From positions 4,278,001 to 4,342,000 of the forward strand of contig NZ_CP115669.1 of NCBI RefSeq assembly GCF_029203285.1: DNA of 64,000 bases, written 5' to 3'. The first letter of the stretch is position 1. The number at the start of each line of letters is the position of its first letter. Under the pieces are notes generated by a model that searched no databases, was not told where the DNA came from, and was given only the letters and a program-made list of their open reading frames with translations. Position numbers and translations under genes: made by a program. The DNA comes from Pseudomonas sp. PSE14. GTDB lineage: Bacteria; Pseudomonadota; Gammaproteobacteria; Pseudomonadales; Pseudomonadaceae. Below are positions 9,882-18,878 of the stretch, piece by piece.

Positions 9882-9958
9882 GTAGGGCGCATGAAGCGGA
9901 AGGCTTCATCCGCCGTTCGGGATCGACGGCGGATAACGCTGCGCGTTATTCGCCCTAC
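9882..9958 (+). repeat. Inverted repeat of family B type inside the ssu operon
   Basis: The element begins GTAGGGCGCATGAAGCGG and ends GCGCGTTATTCGCCCTAC, with an internal palindromic pair. It shares its outer ends (GTAGGGCG...CGCCCTAC) with copies at 13115, 34765 and 45452. It fills the ssuD-ssuC gap. Confidence 0.7.
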
Positions 9959-9965
9959 GGTTTTG

Positions 9966-11114
9966 TCAGCTTGCCGAAGCGGCCTTGGGCAGGATGTCGT
10001 TGGCCACCATCTCGCCGAACGGGCTGACGTAACCGCGCGCCTGCGGTTGCTGGGCCCGGGCGATATCCAGGTGCGGGAAGAGCAGTTCGGCGACCCGGTA
10101 GGACTCTTCCAGGTGCGGGTAGCCGGAGAAGATGAAGGTGTCGATCCCCAGGTCCGCGTATTCCTTCACGCGGGCGGCCACGGTCGGGCCGTCGCCGACC
10201 AGTGCGGTTCCGGCGCCACCGCGCACCAGGCCGACACCAGCCCAGAGGTTGGGGCTGACTTCCAGCTTGTCCTTGCTACCGCCGTGCAGCGCGGCCATGC
10301 GCTGCTGGCCAACGGAGTCGAAGCGCGCCAGGGACGCCTGGGCGCGGTCGATAGTGTCCTGGTCGAGGTGGGAGATCAGGCGGTCGGCGGCCTTCCAGGC
10401 TTCCTCGTTGGTCTCGCGGACGATCACATGCAGGCGGATGCCGAAGCGCACGCTACGACCCTGCTTGGCAGCCTTCTCGCGGACCTGGGCGATCTTCTCG
10501 GCGACGGCGGCCGGCGGCTCGCCCCAGGTCAGATACAGCTCGACCTGCTCGGCAGCGAGGTCCTGGGCGGCATCGGAGGAGCCGCCGAAGTACAGCGGCG
10601 GGCGTGGCTGCTGGATCGGCGGATAGAGCAGCTTGGCGCCCTTCACCTGCAGGTGTTTGCCGTCGTAGTCGACGGTCTCGCCTTCCAGCACGCGGCGCCA
10701 GATGCGGGTGAACTCGACGGAGGCTTCGTAACGCTCGGCGTGGCTCAGGTGCAGGCCGTCGCCGGCCAGTTCGTCCGGGTCGCCGCCGGTCACCAGGTTG
10801 AACAGCGCGCGTCCGCCGGAAAGCCGGTCAAGGGTGGCGGCCTGGCGCGCGGCCACGGTCGGGGAAATGATGCCCGGGCGCAGGGCGACCAGGAATTTCA
10901 GGCGCTGGGTCACCGGGATCAGCGAGGCGGCGACCAGCCAGGAGTCCTCGCAGGAGCGGCCGGTGGGGATCAGCACGCCGCCGAAGCCGAGGCGGTCGGC
11001 GGCCTGGGCGACCTGTTGCAGATAGCCGTGATCCACGGCGCGGGCGCCTTCGGCGGTACCCAGGTAGTGGCCGTCGCCGTGGGTCGGCAGGAACCAGAAG
11101 ATGTCGAGACTCAT
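9966..11114 (-). CDS. ssuD: FMNH2-dependent alkanesulfonate monooxygenase SsuD
   Basis: A 382-residue bacterial-luciferase-family monooxygenase, the usual length for SsuD. It uses FMNH2 supplied by SsuE and O2 to release sulfite from alkanesulfonates in the cytoplasm. Recognisable segments are the N-terminal [18 protein letters not shown], the FNLVTGGDP block and the C-terminal [19 protein letters not shown]. The start at 11114 has GGAGT upstream. It is the catalytic centre of the operon. Confidence 0.97.
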   Translation of the reverse strand: MSLDIFWFLPTHGDGHYLGTAEGARAVDHGYLQQVAQAADRLGFGGVLIPTGRSCEDSWLVAASLIPVTQRLKFLVALRPGIISPTVAARQAATLDRLSGGRALFNLVTGGDPDELAGDGLHLSHAERYEASVEFTRIWRRVLEGETVDYDGKHLQVKGAKLLYPPIQQPRPPLYFGGSSDAAQDLAAEQVELYLTWGEPPAAVAEKIAQVREKAAKQGRSVRFGIRLHVIVRETNEEAWKAADRLISHLDQDTIDRAQASLARFDSVGQQRMAALHGGSKDKLEVSPNLWAGVGLVRGGAGTALVGDGPTVAARVKEYADLGIDTFIFSGYPHLEESYRVAELLFPHLDIARAQQPQARGYVSPFGEMVANDILPKAASAS

Positions 11115-11197
11115 CGCAATTACTCCAGATAAGCGCGCCGGCGTGGCGTAGCCGCGCGATGAAGGGGTTCGGGTATTTCGTGTTGCTGCTGTTCTTC

Positions 11198-11275
11198 GTA
11201 GGAGCGAGCTTGCTCGCGAACGGATTCCCCGGCAGTTCTGGAGCTGGGCCGGTTCGCGAGCAAGCACGCTCCTAC
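11198..11275 (+). repeat. REP-type palindrome pair, family A copy 3
   Basis: Two family A arms 78 bp apart fill the ssuA-ssuD gap. The right arm has one change (GAGCAAGCACGCTCC). Confidence 0.88.
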
Positions 11276-11289
11276 AAAAGGCGGATCAG

Positions 11290-12252
11290 TTACTGGGCAG
11301 CGACCTTGGCCGGCGCCGTCCACACCACGTCCTTGATGCTCAGCTGCTTGGGGATCAGCTTCAGCTGGGTGAAGGTGTCGGCGATCTTCTGCTGCGCGGC
11401 GGTGACTTCCGGGGTGATCGGCTGGGCGCCGTAGCCCTGGCGCTTCACGGCGGTCAGGGTGATGTCGGCGGGCAGGCCGAGCAGCGGTGCGACCTGGTCG
11501 GTGACCTGCTGCGGGTTCTGCTGCGACCACTGGCCCACCGAGCGCACTTCGTCGATCAGGGTGGTGATCACCTGCGGGTGGTTATTCGCATAGGGGCGGG
11601 TCGCCAGGTAGAACTGGTGGTTATCCACCAAGCCGGTGCCATCCACCAGGGTGCGGGCGGAGAGCTGCTTCTCGGCGGCGGCCTGGTACGGGTCCCAGAT
11701 CACCCAGGCGTCGACGCTGCCCCGCTCGAAGGCGGCGCGGGCGTCGGCCGGCGGCAGGTACACGGGCTGAATGTCGGTGTATTTCAGGCCGGCTTTCTCC
11801 AGGGCGCGCACCAGCAGGTAGTGCACGTTGGAGCCCTTGTTCAGGGCGATCTTCTTGCCCTTGAGCTCGGCGAGGGATTTGATCGGCGAATCCTTGGGCA
11901 GCAGGATCGCCTCGCTGGTCGGCGCCGGCGGTTCGTGGGCGACGTAGACCAGGTCGGCGCCTGCGGCCTGGGCAAATACCGGCGGGGTTTCGCCGGTGAC
12001 GCCGAAGTCGATGCTGCCGACGTTCAGGCCTTCGAGCAGCTGCGGGCCACCGGGGAATTCGGTCCATTGCACCTTGACGCCCTGCTCGGCCAGGCGCTTC
12101 TCCAGCGTGCCGCGAGCCTTGAGCAGCACCAGGGTGCCGTACTTCTGGTAGCCGATACGCAGGGTACCGGGTTGTTCTTCAGCCTGGGCGTTATAGGACA
12201 GGGCCGCGATCAGCAGGGCCGCCAGTCCACTACGCAAAGTGAGGGTCCGCAT
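11290..12252 (-). CDS. ssuA: Periplasmic sulfonate-binding protein SsuA
   Basis: A 320-residue substrate-binding protein of the NMT1/THI5-like class with a Sec signal peptide (LAALLIAALSYNAQA). Typical segments are RIGYQKYGTLVLLKARG and the KGKKIALNKGSNVHYLLVRAL block that cradles the sulfonate. It delivers alkanesulfonates to SsuCB. It is 127 bp from ssuE and 175 bp from ssuD, the latter gap holding a REP doublet, so it may be expressed at a different level from the downstream enzyme genes. Confidence 0.95.
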   Translation of the reverse strand: MRTLTLRSGLAALLIAALSYNAQAEEQPGTLRIGYQKYGTLVLLKARGTLEKRLAEQGVKVQWTEFPGGPQLLEGLNVGSIDFGVTGETPPVFAQAAGADLVYVAHEPPAPTSEAILLPKDSPIKSLAELKGKKIALNKGSNVHYLLVRALEKAGLKYTDIQPVYLPPADARAAFERGSVDAWVIWDPYQAAAEKQLSARTLVDGTGLVDNHQFYLATRPYANNHPQVITTLIDEVRSVGQWSQQNPQQVTDQVAPLLGLPADITLTAVKRQGYGAQPITPEVTAAQQKIADTFTQLKLIPKQLSIKDVVWTAPAKVAAQ

Positions 12253-12379
12253 GGGAGTGCTCCTTTATCGAGTGTGCTTGCCGGACCTGCGGTCCCGTTG
12301 ACGGGACGGTGAGGGCCTTTTCGTGTTGTACGAGAGTCGTCGCCTGCCGGGTCGGGGCTTGGCGTTCGTATCTTTGGGT

Positions 12380-12973
12380 TCAGATGCTCCAGCGGGCGTT
12401 GATCAGCCGCTCGTTGAGCAGGTTCGGGTCGATGGGTTTGGGGCGGCGCGCCAGGGCGCCATGGAACTGTTCCAGGGAATCCAGCAGGCGATGCTCCAGG
12501 GCCGGGTCGAGGCGTGCCGGCGTACTGCCTTCGGCGTACTGCACCTGGTTGTCCTCGGCGAACACGCCGTGCAGGGTTTCCTGGGCCTTGAGCGCAGCAA
12601 GAACCGGCTTGAGCGCGTAATCCACCGCCAGCATGTGGGCGTTGCTGCCGCCAGTGGCCAGGGGAAGCACCACCTTGTGGCTCAACGCCCGCTCCGGCAG
12701 CAGATCGAGCAGGACCTTCAGCGCTCCGGCGATGGACGCCTTGTACACCGGCGTTGCGATCACCAGACCATCGGCGCGGGCCACCTGCTCGATCAACTCC
12801 ACCACTCGCGGGCTGTCGAAGCGCGCGTGCAGCAGATCCTCGGCCGGGAAGTCGCGCACCCCGTAGGAACGCAGCTCGGCGCCACGCTCGTGCAGCCAGT
12901 TCCGCGCAACGTCCAGGAGGACGCCGGAACGGGAACGCTGGCTCGGGCTGCCGGCAAGGGTGACTACGTACAT
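12380..12973 (-). CDS. ssuE: NADPH-dependent FMN reductase SsuE
   Basis: A 197-residue flavodoxin-fold reductase that supplies FMNH2 to SsuD. It has the N-terminal [13 protein letters not shown] phosphate loop and the central [25 protein letters not shown] segment typical of SsuE/MsuE. It is the first gene of the operon. The AT-rich region upstream (12974-13110) is the likely sulfate-starvation promoter. Confidence 0.95.
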   Translation of the reverse strand: MYVVTLAGSPSQRSRSGVLLDVARNWLHERGAELRSYGVRDFPAEDLLHARFDSPRVVELIEQVARADGLVIATPVYKASIAGALKVLLDLLPERALSHKVVLPLATGGSNAHMLAVDYALKPVLAALKAQETLHGVFAEDNQVQYAEGSTPARLDPALEHRLLDSLEQFHGALARRPKPIDPNLLNERLINARWSI

Positions 12974-13061
12974 GTGCGCGATTCCTTATAACGATCTGAG
13001 CGATTCAATCATCGCCCTGCTAACCAATGTGCATAGACCTTAACAGCCCATCTCATATTCC

Positions 13062-13078
13062 AATAAATGTTATTTATT
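13062..13078 (-). promoter_or_regulatory. AT-rich inverted repeat upstream of ssuE, candidate control site
   Basis: AATAAAT-GTT-ATTTATT is a perfect 7-bp inverted repeat, 88 bp upstream of the ssuE start, in the only AT-rich stretch of this area. ssu promoters in Pseudomonas are activated by CysB-type regulators under sulfate starvation. That this is the site is inference. Confidence 0.35.
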
Positions 13079-13114
13079 CATTTAGTTATGCGATTTTGTT
13101 TTATTCGTGAGGAC

Positions 13115-13241
13115 GTAGGGCGTACAACCGTTCGCGGTTGTACGCCGATGCTCCGTGTCCACCTCCAGTTACGTGGCCAAGCCCGGAGTACGCTGATATC
13201 AGGGCCAATCGGCGCATAACGCCGAGCGTTATGCGCCCTAC
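13115..13241 (+). repeat. Inverted repeat, family B copy 1
   Basis: The left palindrome GTACAACCGTTCGCGGTTGTAC and right palindrome GCATAACGCCGAGCGTTATGC are bounded by GTAGGGC and GCCCTAC. The same design is seen at 34765 and 45452. Confidence 0.8.
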
Positions 13242-13265
13242 GCGAGGGTCGGCCGTCGTGCAGAG

Positions 13266-14018
13266 TCAGATGACGTGGGACTGGTGCAGCTCGGTCAGCG
13301 CTTCCCCGCGCAGGTAGGCCAGCTCCACCGCGCGGCGATCGCGCGGGCGCGGCAGCGGTACGGGGAATTCGCGGCGCAGGCGGCTCGGGGTGCCGCCCAA
13401 CAGAAGGACTCGGTCGCTGAGGTAGAAGGCTTCGTCGAGGTCGTGGGTGACCAGCAGGATGCTGATGTCATATTCCACCGCCAGGTCCTGGATCAGGTCC
13501 TGCAGGCGGATGCGGGTGAAAGCGTCCACCGCGCTGAAGGGCTCGTCCAGCAGCAACACCTGTGGCCGCCCGTAGAGGCCTCGGGCGATGGCCGCGCGCT
13601 GGGCCATGCCTCCGGAGAGTTGCTTGGGCAGAAGGTCGCCCTTGCCTTCCAGCCCCACGTCGCGCAGCAGATGCTCGATGCGGTGGTCGTCGGCCAGCCA
13701 GCCGTCGGCGAAGCCGATGTTCTGCGCCACGGTCAGCCAGGGCAGCAGGCGCGGCTCCTGGAACACCACACCAATGCCACCGCCGCCACGGCCACTCTCG
13801 CCGTCCGGGCCGAAGCCCAGCAGCGGGTTGCGCTCCAGGGAGCCGGCAAACTCGTCGTCCAGCCCGGCGGCGATGCGCAGCAAGGTACTCTTCCCACAGC
13901 CGCTGGGGCCAAGCAGGCTCACAACCTCACCCGGCGCCAGGCTCAGGCTGACGTCGTCCAGTACCCGCACGCCGGAGAAGCTCTTGCGGATATCCCGCAG
14001 TTCCAGCAAGGCACTCAT
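13266..14018 (-). CDS. ABC transporter ATPase, sulfonate/taurine type (second set)
   Basis: A 250-residue ATPase with Walker A GPSGCGKST, Q-loop VFQEPRLLPW, signature LSGGMAQR and Walker B LLLDEPFSAVD. It closely resembles SsuB and TauB. The start ATG overlaps the permease stop by one base. With the two genes upstream it forms a complete importer. The position beside ssu and lsfA matches the P. aeruginosa arrangement; the substrate is probably a sulfonate or sulfate ester. Confidence 0.9.
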   Translation of the reverse strand: MSALLELRDIRKSFSGVRVLDDVSLSLAPGEVVSLLGPSGCGKSTLLRIAAGLDDEFAGSLERNPLLGFGPDGESGRGGGGIGVVFQEPRLLPWLTVAQNIGFADGWLADDHRIEHLLRDVGLEGKGDLLPKQLSGGMAQRAAIARGLYGRPQVLLLDEPFSAVDAFTRIRLQDLIQDLAVEYDISILLVTHDLDEAFYLSDRVLLLGGTPSRLRREFPVPLPRPRDRRAVELAYLRGEALTELHQSHVI

Positions 14019-14854
14019 CAGCTGTCTCCCTGTTCCTGAGGACGATTGCCAAGGAAGGTGTCGCGCCAGGCCAGTGCGCGCTGCTCCAGCGCTTTCAGCA
14101 GGCCGTCGCTGAGCTTGCCGAGCACGGCCAGCACCAGGATGGCAGCGATGACGATGTCCGGCCGCGAGGTTTCCCGGCCGTCGCTGAGCAGATAGCCCAG
14201 GCCGCGCGTGGCGGCGATCAGTTCGGCGGCGACCAGGAACATCCAGCTCAGGCTGAGCGCGCCGCGCAGGCCGGTGAACAGGCTCGGCAGCGCCGCCGGC
14301 AGGAGGATGCGCCGTACCAGGGAGAAGGGCGACAGGTGATACAGGCGACCCAGCTCCACCCACTTGCGGTCAACGTTGCGCACGCCGGCCACCAGCGAGA
14401 GGTAGACGGGGAAGAAGGCGCCGAGGGCGATCAGTACGATCTTCGGCGTTTCGTCGATGCCCAGCCAGAGCAGCAGCAAGGGTACCCAGGCAAGGCTGGG
14501 GATGGCCCGCAGCGCCTGGAAGGTCGGTTCCAGGTAGGCCTCGGCGCGCTGGCTGAGCCCGACCCAGGTGCCGATCAGCACGGCAGCGGCCGCACCGATG
14601 CAGAAGCCGGCGGCGACCCGTGCCAGGCTGGCGGTGACATGCTTCCAGAGCTCGCCCTGGGCCAGTTGCCAGAGCGTCAGCGCGACGCTGCTGGGCGCCG
14701 GCATCTGGTGCTCGGCGAGCCAGCCGATACGCACCGCCAGTTCCAGCGCCGCGCACAACAGCAGCGGCACCAGCCAGGCACGCCAGCTCAGCCGCGGCCA
14801 GCGCAGTTTGAATGCGCGACGCTGGCGGGCCAGGCGCAGGCTCTGGGTCGGCAT
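14018..14854 (-). CDS. ABC transporter permease, sulfonate/taurine type (second set)
   Basis: A 278-residue permease of the SsuC/TauC family. A basic N-terminus leads into the first helix (WLVPLLLCAALELAV), and the EAA-like loop is ELGRLYHLSPFSLVRRILLP. It is 3 bp downstream of the binding-protein gene and overlaps the ATPase gene, so all three are one transcript. Confidence 0.9.
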   Translation of the reverse strand: MPTQSLRLARQRRAFKLRWPRLSWRAWLVPLLLCAALELAVRIGWLAEHQMPAPSSVALTLWQLAQGELWKHVTASLARVAAGFCIGAAAAVLIGTWVGLSQRAEAYLEPTFQALRAIPSLAWVPLLLLWLGIDETPKIVLIALGAFFPVYLSLVAGVRNVDRKWVELGRLYHLSPFSLVRRILLPAALPSLFTGLRGALSLSWMFLVAAELIAATRGLGYLLSDGRETSRPDIVIAAILVLAVLGKLSDGLLKALEQRALAWRDTFLGNRPQEQGDS

Positions 14855-14857
14855 GGC

Positions 14858-15871
14858 TTAGGGCTCCGCCTTGGCGACGGCGGGCTTACCGATCACTTCA
14901 CCGGCCAGTTGCGGTGCGATCAGTTGATCGACCACGGCGGTGACGTCGGTGCCTGGCCGCACCAGTTGTTCGTCGAGCAGAATCGGCGCGGCGGCCTTGA
15001 GCGCGGCAACCTGCTCGGCGCCCGGCAGCGGCTTGCTGAAGTCGGTGCGCGAGAGTTGCAGCTTGGCCACTTCCAGCGGCAGCTTGGCTTCTTCGGCAAG
15101 CAGTTTCGCGGTCTCCTCCGGATGCGCCACGGCCCACTGGCGCGCCTCTTCATAGGCGGCGATGACCTGCTTGATCAGCTCCGGCTGCGACCGCTCGAAC
15201 TTCTCGGTGACGCTGAGCACGCCGTAACTGTTGAAGTCGACGTTGCGGTACAGCAGGCGCGAGCCAGCCTGCAGTTCGCTGGCGGCCATGTGCGGATCGA
15301 GACCGGCCCAGGCGTCCACCCTGCCCTGCTCCAGCGCGGCGCGGCCGTCCGGGTGCTGCAGGTGGACGATCTCCACGTCGTTCTTGTCCAGCCCCGCCTG
15401 CTGCAGGCTGCGCAGCAGGAACAGGTACGGGTCGGTACCCTTGGTAGCGGCGATCTTCTTGCCCTTGAGGTCGGCAACAGACTTGAGCGGCGAATCCTTC
15501 GGTACTACCAGCGCGGTCCATTCCGGGCGGCTGGCGATGTACACGGTCTTCAGCGAGCTGCCATTGGCGCGGCTGAGCACCGCGGCCAGGCCTGCGGTAG
15601 ACGCGAAGTCGGTGCTGCCGGCATTGAGGTATTCCAGCGAGCGGTTACTGCCCTGACTGAACACCCAGCGCACCTCGGTGCCCTGCGGCTTGAGGGCTTT
15701 CTCCAGCCAGCCGAAATGCTTGAGCACGAGGCTGGTGGGCGCGTAGTAGGCGTAGTCCAGCCGCACCTCTTTCGGGGCGTCGGCGGCTTGGGCGGGAGCG
15801 TTGTAGGCGCCGATCGGCAGGCTCGCGAGAAGAGCGACGGCCAGGCTGCGGCGCCAGGTGGAATGACCCAT
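14858..15871 (-). CDS. ABC transporter substrate-binding protein, sulfonate type (second set)
   Basis: A 337-residue periplasmic protein with signal peptide (RSLAVALLASLPIGAYNAPAQA) and the NMT1-like fold. Segments such as RLDYAYYAPTSLVLKHFG and LKGKKIAATKGTDPYLFLLRSL parallel SsuA, but the binding-loop residues differ, which suggests a different ligand. It leads its own three-gene operon. A strong hairpin at 15985-16012 separates it from lsfA. Confidence 0.9.
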   Translation of the reverse strand: MGHSTWRRSLAVALLASLPIGAYNAPAQAADAPKEVRLDYAYYAPTSLVLKHFGWLEKALKPQGTEVRWVFSQGSNRSLEYLNAGSTDFASTAGLAAVLSRANGSSLKTVYIASRPEWTALVVPKDSPLKSVADLKGKKIAATKGTDPYLFLLRSLQQAGLDKNDVEIVHLQHPDGRAALEQGRVDAWAGLDPHMAASELQAGSRLLYRNVDFNSYGVLSVTEKFERSQPELIKQVIAAYEEARQWAVAHPEETAKLLAEEAKLPLEVAKLQLSRTDFSKPLPGAEQVAALKAAAPILLDEQLVRPGTDVTAVVDQLIAPQLAGEVIGKPAVAKAEP

Positions 15872-15984
15872 GGTCGTTCTCCTTGGCGTGGGCTGACGTC
15901 TTCTCCCCGTGTGGCGGGCGAGTCAGAGCTGGATAAAGAGCAAAACTGGAAGAAAAAAGCGCGGCGTGGTCCGCGCGTGAAAGC

Positions 15985-16012
15985 AGAAAAAAATGGGCCG
16001 GCGAACCGGCCC
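15985..16012 (-). terminator. Terminator after lsfA
   Basis: The stem GGGCCGG/CCGGCCC with a short loop is followed on the minus strand by ATTTTTTTCTGC. It lies about 155 bp after the lsfA stop and ahead of the binding-protein gene. Confidence 0.7.
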
Positions 16013-16166
16013 TATTACCCTGCTCGAGGTTGAAACTTCGGCACCCGGAGCGCGCGAGCTAAAGCCAGGCCAGGCGCCAGGGGCAGTGAGAGCGGAGTGT
16101 GCTACAGCACATGAGCAGCTCGCTGTCGCTGGCAACGCAGACTGGCCGACGCGCAGCCGCTTCGGA

Positions 16167-16805
16167 TCACTTGTTCGGTTGGGGCGTCAGCCGCAGGTAT
16201 GGCTTGATCGCGCGATAGCCCTTGGGAAACCGTTGCTTGATCTCTTCCTCGTCCTTGAGCGAGGGCACGATCACCACGTCATCGCCGTCCTGCCAGTTGC
16301 CCGGCGTGGCGACCTTGTGGTTGTCAGTCAGTTGCAGCGAGTCGATCACCCGCAGGATCTCGTTGAAGTTGCGCCCGGTGCTCGCGGGGTAGGTGATGGT
16401 CAGGCGCACCTTCTTGTTCGGATCGATGACGAACAGCGAACGCACCGTCAGGGTGTCGTTGGCGTTCGGGTGGATCAGGTCATACAGCTCGGACACCTTG
16501 CGGTCGGCATCGGCGATGATCGGGAAGTTGACCACGGTGTTCTGGGTCTCGTTGATGTCGTCGATCCACTTCACGTGGGAGTCCACCGGGTCGACCGAAA
16601 GTGCGATCGCCTTGACGCCGCGCTCGGCGAACTGGTCTTTCAGCTTGGCGGTGAGCCCAAGCTCGGTGGTGCACACCGGGGTGAAGTCGGCCGGGTGGGA
16701 GAACAGCACGCCCCAGTTGCTGCCGAGCCATTCGTGGAAGCGAATGCGGCCTTCGCTGGATTCCTGTTCGAAGTCGGGGGCGATGTCGCCAAGTCGCAAG
16801 CTCAT
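16167..16805 (-). CDS. lsfA: 1-Cys peroxiredoxin LsfA
   Basis: A 212-residue 1-Cys (Prx6-type) peroxiredoxin that reduces peroxides in the cytoplasm. The peroxidatic cysteine is C45 in FTPVCTTELG, and the long C-terminal domain has no resolving cysteine in the usual 2-Cys position. In pseudomonads LsfA is induced by sulfate starvation, fitting its place beside two sulfonate uptake operons. The start at 16805 is preceded by AAGGAGAG. The upstream 16810-16900 segment is AT-rich and probably holds the promoter. Confidence 0.95.
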   Translation of the reverse strand: MSLRLGDIAPDFEQESSEGRIRFHEWLGSNWGVLFSHPADFTPVCTTELGLTAKLKDQFAERGVKAIALSVDPVDSHVKWIDDINETQNTVVNFPIIADADRKVSELYDLIHPNANDTLTVRSLFVIDPNKKVRLTITYPASTGRNFNEILRVIDSLQLTDNHKVATPGNWQDGDDVVIVPSLKDEEEIKQRFPKGYRAIKPYLRLTPQPNK

Positions 16806-17025
16806 GGGTCTCTCCTTGTTCATGTTGAGATCAACTATGCACAAGGTCTTTTCGCATTAAAAAGAATATATTTTGATTTTCTTATAACCAAAACAACAAG
16901 CCCGAGCCTGTCTGCCGGCGCTCGGTCCTGAAACGAAACCCTGCCGTTCGTCGCAAGCCTAGTGGCACGCAGGTTGGCTGCATACACTCCTAGGTAATTG
17001 ATCCTTTTTCCCAGGAGGCGACTTC

Positions 17026-17235
17026 ATGGTCGGCCAACGGTCCAACGATGCCCATGCGGCAACCCACTACCGCAGCGACCGGATCACCTCGGTCAATGGC
17101 CAGTATTTCTTCTCCACTCGAGAAGGAACGCTGGAAGGGCCGTACTTCACTCGCTTCGATGCCGAACGCGAGGTTGGGAAGTACATCGATCGCATGAAGC
17201 AGGCAGCAGGCCTGTTCGTACGCGCGGCACGCTGA
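17026..17235 (+). CDS. Small DUF6316-like protein
   Basis: A 69-residue basic protein with a central NGQYFFSTREGTLEGPYFTRF segment. It resembles the small uncharacterised Pseudomonas family that I believe is DUF6316. There is no signal peptide or membrane helix. A perfect AGGAGG precedes the ATG, so translation is likely. The function is unknown. Confidence 0.75.
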   Translation: MVGQRSNDAHAATHYRSDRITSVNGQYFFSTREGTLEGPYFTRFDAEREVGKYIDRMKQAAGLFVRAAR

Positions 17236-17301
17236 TCCGGTACAGCGCAGGGCGTTTGCCGTTGCAAACGTCCAGGCTATTCGCTCAGCCGGAATACGCT
17301 G

Positions 17302-17324
17302 TTCGCGAGCAAGCTCGCTCCTAC
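17302..17324 (+). repeat. Single REP arm, family A copy 4
   Basis: One arm (TTCGCGAGCAAGCTCGCTCC plus TAC) without its partner: a solitary REP rather than a doublet. Confidence 0.8.
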
Positions 17325-17426
17325 AGTTCCATACCTGTCCAACCTGTGCCGCTCCAGGTCACGTGGTAGATATCTATTAGCGAGCACCACTCCGCCAGAG
17401 ATCATCTCAACCCTGTCAAAATAAAA

Positions 17427-17457
17427 AGCCCCCGGCATATTTGCCGGGGGCTTTTTT
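17427..17457. terminator. Strong bidirectional terminator
   Basis: The stem AAGCCCCCGGCA/TGCCGGGGGCTT has TTTTTT on the right and an A-rich run on the left. It could serve both the small gene at 17026 and the converging thiolase gene. Confidence 0.85.
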
Positions 17458-17514
17458 GTCGCTACAGGCCCGCTTGCGTGGAGCGGGCCGGAGGAACGCG
17501 GTATCGACGGTGGC

Positions 17515-18699
17515 TCAACGCACCGCTTCGAACAACCCCGTGGCGCCCATGCCGCCGCCCACGCACATGGTAACGATGCCGTAGCGCAGGTTGCGGCGTT
17601 GCAGCTCGCGCACCAGGTGGCCGACCTGGCGCGAGCCGGTCATGCCGAAGGGGTGGCCGATGGAGATGGAGCCGCCATTGACGTTGTACTTCTCGTTGTC
17701 GATACCCAGACGGTCGCGGGCATAGAGGCACTGGGAGGCGAAGGCTTCGTTGAGTTCCCACAGGTCGATGTCGGCAACCTGCAGGCCCTTGGCCTTGAGC
17801 AGCTTGGGCACCGAGAACACCGGGCCAATGCCCATTTCGTCCGGCTCGCAACCGGCGACGGTGAAGCCGCGGAAGAAGGCCTTGGGCTTGAGGCCCAGCT
17901 CCAGCGCTTTCTCCAGGCTCATCACCAGGGTCATGGAGGCGCCGTCGGAAAGCTGCGAGGCGTTACCGGCGGTGACCGAGCCGTCCTCGGCGAATACCGG
18001 CTTGAGGGAGTTCAGGCCCTCGATCGTGGTGTCCGGGCGGTTGCAGTCATCGCGGTCGACCACGCCGTCGAGCACTTTCTTCTCGCCGCTGGCCTTGTCT
18101 TCCACCAGGTACTTCACGTTCATCGGCACGATTTCATCGTTGAACAGGCCCTCGGCCTGGGCGCGGGCGGTGCGCTGCTGGCTCTGCAGGGAGTACAGGT
18201 CCTGCTGCTCGCGGGTGACGTTGTAGCGGCGGGCAACGATCTCGGCGGTCTGCCCCATGGGGTAGTAGATGCCGGGGAACTCGTCCTTCAGACGCGGGTT
18301 CACGAAATTGTCGAGGTTCTGCTTGCCCATGGTCAGGGTGATGGACTCGACACCGCCGGCCACCAGGATGTCGCTGCATCCCGAAGCCACCTGGTTGGCG
18401 GCGATGGCAATGGCCTGCAGGCCCGAAGAGCAGTAGCGGTTGAGGGTCATGCCGGCGACATGGATACCGAGCTTCGACAGCACTGCCGCATTACGGCCGA
18501 TGTTGTGGCCTTGGGCACCTTCGTTGGAGCCGGCGCCCACCACGCAGTCGTCCACCAGCAGCGGGTCGAGGTCGTTGCGCGCCAGCAGCGCGTCGATGCA
18601 ATGGGCGACCATGTCGTCCGGGCGGGTCATGTTGAATTTGCCACGGAAGGACTTGGCCAGGCCGGTACGGACGCTGTCGACGATCACCACTTCGCGCAT
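17515..18699 (-). CDS. Thiolase family protein (acetyl-CoA acyltransferase)
   Basis: A 394-residue thiolase. The catalytic triad positions are all present: nucleophile C90 in NRYCSSGLQA, H349 in GHPFGMTG and C379 in CVGGGMG. The enzyme either cleaves 3-ketoacyl-CoA in beta-oxidation or condenses acetyl-CoA. The context (lsfA side, no paired hydratase/dehydrogenase) does not decide between these. The start at 18699 gives the usual N-terminus MREVVIVDSVRTG. Confidence 0.93.
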   Translation of the reverse strand: MREVVIVDSVRTGLAKSFRGKFNMTRPDDMVAHCIDALLARNDLDPLLVDDCVVGAGSNEGAQGHNIGRNAAVLSKLGIHVAGMTLNRYCSSGLQAIAIAANQVASGCSDILVAGGVESITLTMGKQNLDNFVNPRLKDEFPGIYYPMGQTAEIVARRYNVTREQQDLYSLQSQQRTARAQAEGLFNDEIVPMNVKYLVEDKASGEKKVLDGVVDRDDCNRPDTTIEGLNSLKPVFAEDGSVTAGNASQLSDGASMTLVMSLEKALELGLKPKAFFRGFTVAGCEPDEMGIGPVFSVPKLLKAKGLQVADIDLWELNEAFASQCLYARDRLGIDNEKYNVNGGSISIGHPFGMTGSRQVGHLVRELQRRNLRYGIVTMCVGGGMGATGLFEAVR

Positions 18700-18831
18700 G
18701 GGAAACCTCGTTCTGATTGTTCGTTGGGGAGGATGCTGTGGCCCCGAGCATAGACAGCAGTGAGGACGCACCGCGACGATCATTCACCAGCCGTATAGGC
18801 GTGCCCCCACCCTCGTTGGGCGGGCACGAAC

Positions 18832-18859
18832 GAAACCGCCGCCCGGAGGCGGCGGTTTC
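18832..18859 (-). terminator. Terminator-like hairpin after the adhesin gene
   Basis: A perfect 12-bp stem (GAAACCGCCGCC and complement) with a 4-nt loop sits 20 bp downstream of the adhesin stop. The T-tract is poor, so confidence is moderate. Confidence 0.55.
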
Positions 18860-18878
18860 AAGGGTGAAGCAACAGCGG

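Noticed and set aside
13028-16843. Shared 9-mer TGTGCATAG upstream of ssuE and lsfA as a common operator
   Set aside because: It is in opposite orientations and short enough to be chance; a motif search over sulfur-regulated promoters would be needed.
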